From: Gemmatimonadota bacterium
GTDB taxonomy: Bacteria; Gemmatimonadota; Gemmatimonadetes; Gemmatimonadales; GWC2-71-9
DNA length: 9,684 nucleotides
Assembly (NCBI GenBank): GCA_016180765.1
Contig: JACPAP010000068.1
Location: 1-9,684 of the forward strand
Direction of reading: 5' to 3'
Shown here: piece after piece, positions 5,957 through 9,684 of the stretch
Layout of the letters: each line of letters starts with the position of its first letter
Numbering within the stretch: position 1 is the stretch's first letter
Position numbers and translations under genes: made by a program
Notes under the pieces: generated by a model
The model's database searches: none
Told to the model about the DNA's origin: nothing
What the model saw: the letters and a program-made list of their open reading frames with translations, nothing else

Positions 5957-6288
5957 AACTCGTCGCTGGATGCCTGATCCACCACCGGCGTAAACTGCTG
6001 GAGGACTCGCCGGATCTCCCGGCCCTTCTCCACGCAGGCCTCGAACGGCACCGGCACCACGAGGGCCTTGGGGCAGAGCCGGATGGCCTGGGCCGTGGGC
6101 ATGGCCGAGTGGACGCCGAAGGCCCGGGCCTCGTACGACGCCGAGGTCACCACGCCACGCCCCTCCGCGCTGCCGCCCACGATGAGCAGCCGGGCGTGCC
6201 CGGCCCCCTCGGGGTCCACCAGCCGCGCGACCGCCACATAGAAGGCATCGGCATCGGCCAGCAGAATGCGGCGGGCGTCCGGGCTCAT
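5515..6288 (-). pseudogene. dinB: DNA polymerase IV (DinB), C-terminally truncated
   Basis: N-terminal half of a Y-family translesion polymerase. Counting from the ATG at 6288, the palm motif LADADAFY (10-17, catalytic Asp12 with Asp14, steric-gate position Tyr17), GVVTSASYEARAFGVHSAMP (45-64), SSDEFYLDMSG (107-117, catalytic Asp109-Glu110) and TVSVGGGTSRVVAKLA (145-160) are all present. Homology stops at IHGVGP (195-200), the start of the helix-hairpin-helix of the thumb. Residues after that (to the stop at 5515) are antisense of the PhnB-like tail and VOC gene. The rest of the thumb, the little finger and the clamp-binding tail are therefore lost, some 150-200 residues compared with a complete DinB. 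Catalytic residues survive but a working polymerase is unlikely. ATG 6288 is chosen because TATAAT lies 7 nt upstream. Confidence 0.82.
5687..5692. other. Deletion or assembly junction joining PhnB-like and dinB 3' ends
   Basis: On the plus strand PhnB-like homology ends with Ala191 (codon 5687-5689). On the minus strand dinB homology ends with Pro200 of GVGP (codon 5691-5689). Two convergent genes lose their family match within a few bases of each other, so the intervening DNA with both 3' ends is missing. No insertion-sequence ends or target duplications are visible. Confidence 0.7.
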
Positions 6289-6295
6289 GGGGAGC

Positions 6296-6325
6296 ATTAT
6301 AGCCAACGGCCGTGCTTACGGTCTT
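6296..6325 (-). promoter_or_regulatory. dinB: dinB promoter, probably leaderless
   Basis: Reading leftwards there is a perfect TATAAT (6301-6296), 7 nt before the ATG at 6288, with AAGACC (6325-6320) 18 bp upstream as a weak -35. The initiation point would fall at the start codon. No LexA-type site is evident. On the plus strand the same 80-bp interval must also hold the promoter of the amidohydrolase gene; TAACCT (6339-6344) is a weak candidate -10. Confidence 0.52.
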
Positions 6326-6371
6326 GGCCTCGCCGAGCTAACCTAGGCGCCGACCACCACAGGCCTGCTCC

Positions 6372-7961
6372 ATGCGTCGAGCACTCGTTCTGATTCCGCT
6401 CCTCGTTGCCACCGCGCTCCCTGCCCAGCAGCGCCCGCTGGATGTGCTGCTCTTGAACGGCCACGTGCTGGACGGCGCCGGCAACCCCTGGGTGCGGCAG
6501 GACGTGGGGATCGTGGGCGATCGCATCCAGTTCGTGGGCAACGCCCGCGACGCTCGGGTGACGGCCCGAGACGCCATCGACGCCACCGGACTCCTGGTCA
6601 CCCCCGGCTTCGTGGACATGCACAGCCACGCCGAGCTGGAAACGCCGCACGGCAAGGCCGCGTTGTCGTTCCTTTACCAGGGGATCACCACCGTGGTGAT
6701 CGGCGTGGACGGCGGCGGAGCCGCCAACGTGCGCGAGAGATTCGACGGGTATCTCAGGACCGGCATGGGGGTCAACGCCTTGACCTACGTGGGGCAGGGC
6801 GCCGCCCGCGGCGCGGCCATGGGCGCGGCGGACCGCCCGCCGACGCAGCAGGAAATGGCGGCCATGAAGGCGTTCATCCGCCGCGGCATGGAGGAAGGCG
6901 CCGTCGGGATGTCCACCGGCCTGTTCTACGTCCCGGGCTACTACGCCACGACGGACGAAGTGGTGGAGCTGAACCGCGTGGCGGCCGAGTACGGCGGGAT
7001 CTACGACACCCACGACCGCGACCTGGGCGCGGCGTACCGGAGCATTGGGTTTCCGGCGTCCATGCGGGAGGCCATCGAGATCGGCGAACGGGCCGGGACC
7101 TCCGTCATCTTCTCGCACCTGAACCCGCAGGGGCGTCACAACTACGGGAAGGCGGCGCAGGCCGCGCGCATCATCAATGAGGCGCGCGCGCGCGGCGTGA
7201 ACGTGATGGCGGCCCAGCACCCCTACACCGCCACCCAGAGCAGCCTCAGCGCCTACACCATCCCCCGTTGGGCCAGCGTGGGTGGCCAGGCGGCGATGCG
7301 TCGCCGGTTCGAGCACCCGGATACCGCGCGCATGCTCGACGTGCAGACCCTGGAGATGCTCGACATCCGGGGCGGAGCCGAGAAGATCCTGTTTGTGGAC
7401 CGGCGGCCGGAGTTGAACGGCAAAACGCTCGCCCAGGTAGCCCAGGGGCTGGGGCTGCCGGTGCCCGCGGCGGTACGGCGGGTACTGGCTGGCGGCAACG
7501 CATCCGTGATGAACCTGGACCTGTACGACTTGGAGAACGCCAAGTATCTGGCCCAGCAGGACTGGATGATGACCTGCACCGACGGCCGCACTCCGCCGCC
7601 GGGAGCCGAGATCGTGCACCCGCGCCCCTACGGCGCGTTTACCCGGAAGCTCCGGCTCTTCGCCCTGGAAGACCCGGTGATCACGCTGCCCTTCGCCGTC
7701 CGCGGCATGACCTCGCTGGCGTGGACCTTCCTGGGTGTTCCGGACCGGGGGCTGATCAAGCCGGGGTTCTACGCCGATATCGCGGTGTTCGACGTCGCCA
7801 GGATCCGCGACCGGGCCACCTACGAGGAGCCGCACCAGTACTCGGAGGGCACGGTTCACGTGCTGGTGAACGGCCGGTTCGCGTTCCGGGACGGCAAGCC
7901 CACGGCGGTCTTGGCCGGGCGGCCGATCCTCCGGGGCGGAAAGATGCTGCCACAACCTTAG
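6372..7961 (+). CDS. Exported N-acyl-D-amino-acid deacylase-like amidohydrolase
   Basis: A 529-residue amidohydrolase-superfamily enzyme of the D-aminoacylase / N-acyl-D-glutamate deacylase group, which hydrolyses N-acyl-D-amino acids or similar amides. Residues 1-19 are a signal peptide (MRRA, hydrophobic LVLIPLLVATA, cut near PAQ), so it is probably periplasmic. The beta-sandwich strand LNGHVLDGAGNPW (28-40) leads to the metal-binding TPGFVDMHSHAE (77-88; His84, His86). Further on are MSTGLFYVPGYYATTDE (180-196), YDTHDRD (211-217; His214), FSHLNPQGRHNYGK (247-260; His249), HPYTA (283-287), CTDG (402-405; Asp404), HPRPYGAF (416-423) and the C-terminal sandwich DRGLIKPGFYADIAVFD (458-474). 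The segment after the first barrel strands reads VVIGVDGGG where classical D-aminoacylases have a metal-bridging Cys in a GNCG motif. The ribosome binding site is weak. Substrate is not predictable in detail. Confidence 0.9.
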   Translation: MRRALVLIPLLVATALPAQQRPLDVLLLNGHVLDGAGNPWVRQDVGIVGDRIQFVGNARDARVTARDAIDATGLLVTPGFVDMHSHAELETPHGKAALSFLYQGITTVVIGVDGGGAANVRERFDGYLRTGMGVNALTYVGQGAARGAAMGAADRPPTQQEMAAMKAFIRRGMEEGAVGMSTGLFYVPGYYATTDEVVELNRVAAEYGGIYDTHDRDLGAAYRSIGFPASMREAIEIGERAGTSVIFSHLNPQGRHNYGKAAQAARIINEARARGVNVMAAQHPYTATQSSLSAYTIPRWASVGGQAAMRRRFEHPDTARMLDVQTLEMLDIRGGAEKILFVDRRPELNGKTLAQVAQGLGLPVPAAVRRVLAGGNASVMNLDLYDLENAKYLAQQDWMMTCTDGRTPPPGAEIVHPRPYGAFTRKLRLFALEDPVITLPFAVRGMTSLAWTFLGVPDRGLIKPGFYADIAVFDVARIRDRATYEEPHQYSEGTVHVLVNGRFAFRDGKPTAVLAGRPILRGGKMLPQP

Positions 7962-7965
7962 TCGT

Positions 7966-8003
7966 GCGTTATTCGGGTAACGCCCGCAACAAAACGGTGC
8001 GGG
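7966..8003. terminator. Two small adjacent hairpins after the amidohydrolase gene
   Basis: GCGTTA/TAACGC (7966-7971 and 7978-7983, loop TTCGGG) is followed immediately by CCCGCA/TGCGGG (7983-7988 and 7998-8003, 9-nt loop). They begin 4 nt after the stop codon. There is no U-tract, so intrinsic termination is doubtful; they may only protect the transcript end or be chance. Confidence 0.25.
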
Positions 8004-8066
8004 ACCGGAGCCAGAATCGCCTTAGCGTGCATCCACGACTTGGTCCTGGAGTCCGTGGGTGCGGCG

Positions 8067-8270
8067 GTGAAAGTCAAGGAGATCGCCTCACTACTCGAAC
8101 ATGATGGTTGGTATCTCGTGGCATTCGAGGGAAGCCATCGCCAGTACCAACACCGTGTAAAGCGGGGGCGCGTCACTGTTGCTGGAAAGCTCAGCCACGA
8201 CTTGTCCCCCGGCACGCTCAGGAGTATCCTGCGGCAAGCAGGCCTCGTGAACCCAAGAAGGAACCCTTGA
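8067..8270 (+). CDS. hicA: HicA family mRNA interferase toxin
   Basis: A 67-residue toxin of the HicA family, a small dsRNA-binding-like fold that cleaves mRNA until neutralised by HicB. Seen: KVKEIASLLEHDGW (2-15), then EGSHRQYQH (21-29) with the catalytic His24 of the family's GSHxxY motif, then the VTVAGKLSHDLSPGTLRSILRQAGL block (36-60), the typical C-terminal HicA signature. GTG at 8067 is chosen because the family begins there with the usual (M)KVKEI; an upstream TTG at 8040 in the same frame would add nine untypical residues. HicB follows after 2 nt. The length is normal, and no lesion is visible, unlike the genes in 3129-6288. Confidence 0.86.
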   Translation: MKVKEIASLLEHDGWYLVAFEGSHRQYQHRVKRGRVTVAGKLSHDLSPGTLRSILRQAGLVNPRRNP

Positions 8271-8272
8271 CC

Positions 8273-8482
8273 ATGCGTCGCTACCTCGTCGTCCTGGAGC
8301 CGGCCGGCCAGAACTACTCCGCGTACGTTCCCGATCTGCCGGGCTGCATCGCGACCGGGGATACGCGCGAGGAAGCGGAAGCCAACATCCGTGAGGCCGT
8401 CAAGCTGCACCTGCAGGGAATGGAGCGGGACGGCGACCCCGTCCCGGAAGGGCGATCGAGCGCGGACTACGTTGAAGTGTGA
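8273..8482 (+). CDS. hicB: HicB family antitoxin
   Basis: A 69-residue antitoxin with the partial RNase H fold of HicB. RRYLVVLEPAGQNYSAYVPDLPGCIATGDTREEA (2-35, read in pieces) is the family core, with the hallmark DLPGC and GDTREEA, followed by helix NIREAVKLHLQGMERDG and the short tail PVPEGRS. It lacks the C-terminal DNA-binding domain of long HicB proteins, so autorepression, if any, must work otherwise. AAGAAGGA (8255-8262) lies 10 nt before the ATG and overlaps the 3' end of hicA, so antitoxin translation initiates on its own good site within the toxin gene. It should bind and block the HicA encoded immediately upstream. Confidence 0.89.
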   Translation: MRRYLVVLEPAGQNYSAYVPDLPGCIATGDTREEAEANIREAVKLHLQGMERDGDPVPEGRSSADYVEV

Positions 8483-8670
8483 GAGATCGGCGCGGCGCGC
8501 TCGTGAACAATCCCGCCGATTCCCGCGTACATCTCCGAGGCGCCGCAGCTGTCGGCGCATTGCCGAGCCGCGTCTCGCAAGCCGGCTTCGGTCACTTCAG
8601 TCAGCTCCTACAGGCTCTGCCGGATGACTCCGGGTCCGGCTCCTGGGCAAACGCCACGGTGAGGTTGTGA
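8479..8670 (+). other. Candidate small ORF bridging hicB and the MetE-like gene
   Basis: A 63-codon frame starts at a GTG overlapping the hicB stop (GTGA) and ends with a TGA overlapping the next gene's ATG (TGATG). Such overlaps at both ends are typical of coupled operon genes. The product (VRDRRGALVNNPAD ... GFGHFSQLLQALPDD) matches no family I know and has no membrane segment or obvious domain. It could equally be a chance frame in a 187-bp non-coding gap. Confidence 0.18.
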
Positions 8671-9684
8671 TGGCTGTGTATCGCGCTGAGGTCATCGGGA
8701 GCATGTTGCGCTCGCCGTCCCTCCTGGCGGCCCGGGAGGATTACTCCGCCGGGCGCATGAGCGCGGCCGCGTTCAAGGAGATCGAGGATCGGGCGGTGGA
8801 CCAGTGCCTTGCGATCCAGGAGCGCACCGGCGTGGATGTGGTCACCGACGGCGAGATGCGGCGCAACGTTTTCGCCAGCCAACTGGTGCAGGCGACGGAG
8901 GGTTTCGCGGCGGTCGAGGGCAACGTAGTGGACTGGTTCACGCTGGAAGGGAAGGTGGACACCAGTCCGGTGACCGTGGGCCTGGTCGGGAGGGTCACGA
9001 GGAAACGCCACCTCTCCGCGGAAGAGTTCGTCTATCTCCGCGGTCGCACGAAGCGCCCGGTCAAAGTCACCTTGCCGAGCCCCACCATGTACGCCTACTA
9101 CTGGGTGCCGGGCGTCTCGGAGGCCGCCTATCCCAGCACCGATGCGTACCTGGCGGACGTTACCGACATCTTGAAGGACGAGGTGGCCGAGCTGATCCGA
9201 CTGGGCTGCGAGTACATCCAGTTCGATGCTCCCGAGTTCGGCATGGTGCTGGACCCGCATCAGCGGGAGTGGTTCGCCAAGAAAGGGTTTCGAGCTGATC
9301 GGATGGTCGGTGAGGGAATCGAGATGATGAACGGGATCATGTCGGCGCATCCCGGCATCACCTATGGTCTCCACATCTGCCGGGGCAACGACGCCAGCCG
9401 CTACATGGCCAAGGGGAGCTACGCCGCGATCGCGAAGGAGATCTTTCCCTGCACGCGGGCGAGCGTGCTGCTCCTGGAATACGATGACGAACGCTCGGGG
9501 GATTTCGCGCCGCTCAAGGAAGTGCCGGACGACAAGGTGGTGGTCCTGGGGCTGGTCACCACCAAATGGCCGCGGGAGGAGAGCGGCCAGGAGCTGCGCG
9601 CGCGGGTCCACGAGGCCAGCCGGTATGTTGCCCTCGACCGCTTGGCGCTGAGCACGCAGTGTGGGTTTGCGTCAGTGGCGAAGG
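8670..9684 (+). CDS. MetE-like cobalamin-independent methionine synthase family protein, 3' end outside window
   Basis: The first 338 residues of a short protein related to the C-terminal catalytic barrel of MetE, which transfers a methyl group to a thiol such as homocysteine using a zinc site. All four zinc ligands can be placed: His235 and Cys237 in GLHICRGN, Glu270 in LLLEYDD, and Cys331 in STQCGFAS. Also visible are GVDVVTDGEMRRNVF (54-68) and EYIQFDAPEFG (about 182-192). It lacks the N-terminal half of true MetE, as do the single-domain methyltransferases of archaea and many soil bacteria, so the methyl donor and acceptor are uncertain. The start is fixed by GAGG (8661-8664) 5 nt before the ATG. 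The frame is still open at the window edge; little is missing judging from the family size of about 370 residues. Confidence 0.88.
   Translation, partial: MAVYRAEVIGSMLRSPSLLAAREDYSAGRMSAAAFKEIEDRAVDQCLAIQERTGVDVVTDGEMRRNVFASQLVQATEGFAAVEGNVVDWFTLEGKVDTSPVTVGLVGRVTRKRHLSAEEFVYLRGRTKRPVKVTLPSPTMYAYYWVPGVSEAAYPSTDAYLADVTDILKDEVAELIRLGCEYIQFDAPEFGMVLDPHQREWFAKKGFRADRMVGEGIEMMNGIMSAHPGITYGLHICRGNDASRYMAKGSYAAIAKEIFPCTRASVLLLEYDDERSGDFAPLKEVPDDKVVVLGLVTTKWPREESGQELRARVHEASRYVALDRLALSTQCGFASVAK

Noticed and set aside
5506..6393. Plus-strand 295-codon frame across dinB
   Set aside because: Histidine- and arginine-rich antisense translation of dinB; no recognisable family.
6297..7955. 552-codon minus-strand frame opposite the amidohydrolase gene
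   Set aside because: His/Gly/Val/Arg-rich antisense shadow of a clearly recognised enzyme; no domains of its own.
8601..9611. 336-codon minus-strand frame opposite the MetE-like gene
   Set aside because: Antisense shadow; the plus strand carries an intact enzyme with all four zinc ligands.

Overview
The window is high-GC bacterial DNA. Gene content (bacillithiol-type BshB1 deacetylase remnant, SigX5-type ECF sigma factor, clustered VOC/PhnB-like genes, exported D-aminoacylase-like amidohydrolase with an N-terminus ending LPAQQRP, many toxin-antitoxin genes) and likely leaderless promoters suggest a soil or sediment bacterium of the Gemmatimonadota or a similar phylum. This assignment is inference; there is no rRNA or universal marker here.

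Left part (1-3124): two different AbiE-like (type IV) toxin-antitoxin modules lie back to back and divergent. On the minus strand is a classic AbiEi antitoxin overlapping by ATGA with an AbiEii nucleotidyltransferase that runs off the left edge. On the plus strand is a longer winged-helix AbiEi-family antitoxin followed by a nucleotidyltransferase-like toxin whose N-terminus looks cut short. The roughly 420-bp spacer carries a different inverted-repeat operator candidate in front of each module.

Middle part (3129-6288): a cluster of damaged genes. A bshB1 remnant has lost its start, its catalytic centre and one base. An ECF sigma factor gene is complete except for one extra G. A VOC (glyoxalase-fold) gene is complete except for one missing base. 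A second VOC gene appears fused to the tail of a PhnB-like gene, and this chimera runs head-on into a dinB (DNA polymerase IV) gene cut after its GVGP motif. Two unrelated convergent genes thus end at the same place (about 5687-5692), the signature of a deletion scar or an assembly artefact.

Right part (6372-9684): intact genes. An exported N-acyl-D-amino-acid deacylase-like amidohydrolase is followed by a HicA-HicB toxin-antitoxin pair and a short MetE-like (cobalamin-independent methionine synthase family) protein with all four zinc ligands visible, which runs off the right edge.

The whole is best read as an accessory region: three toxin-antitoxin modules around a deletion-scarred core. 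I did not find a convincing novel multi-gene system. The most unusual signals are the paired dissimilar AbiE modules, the serial deletion junctions, and a repeated -10 / 7-nt / ATG architecture that suggests leaderless transcription.
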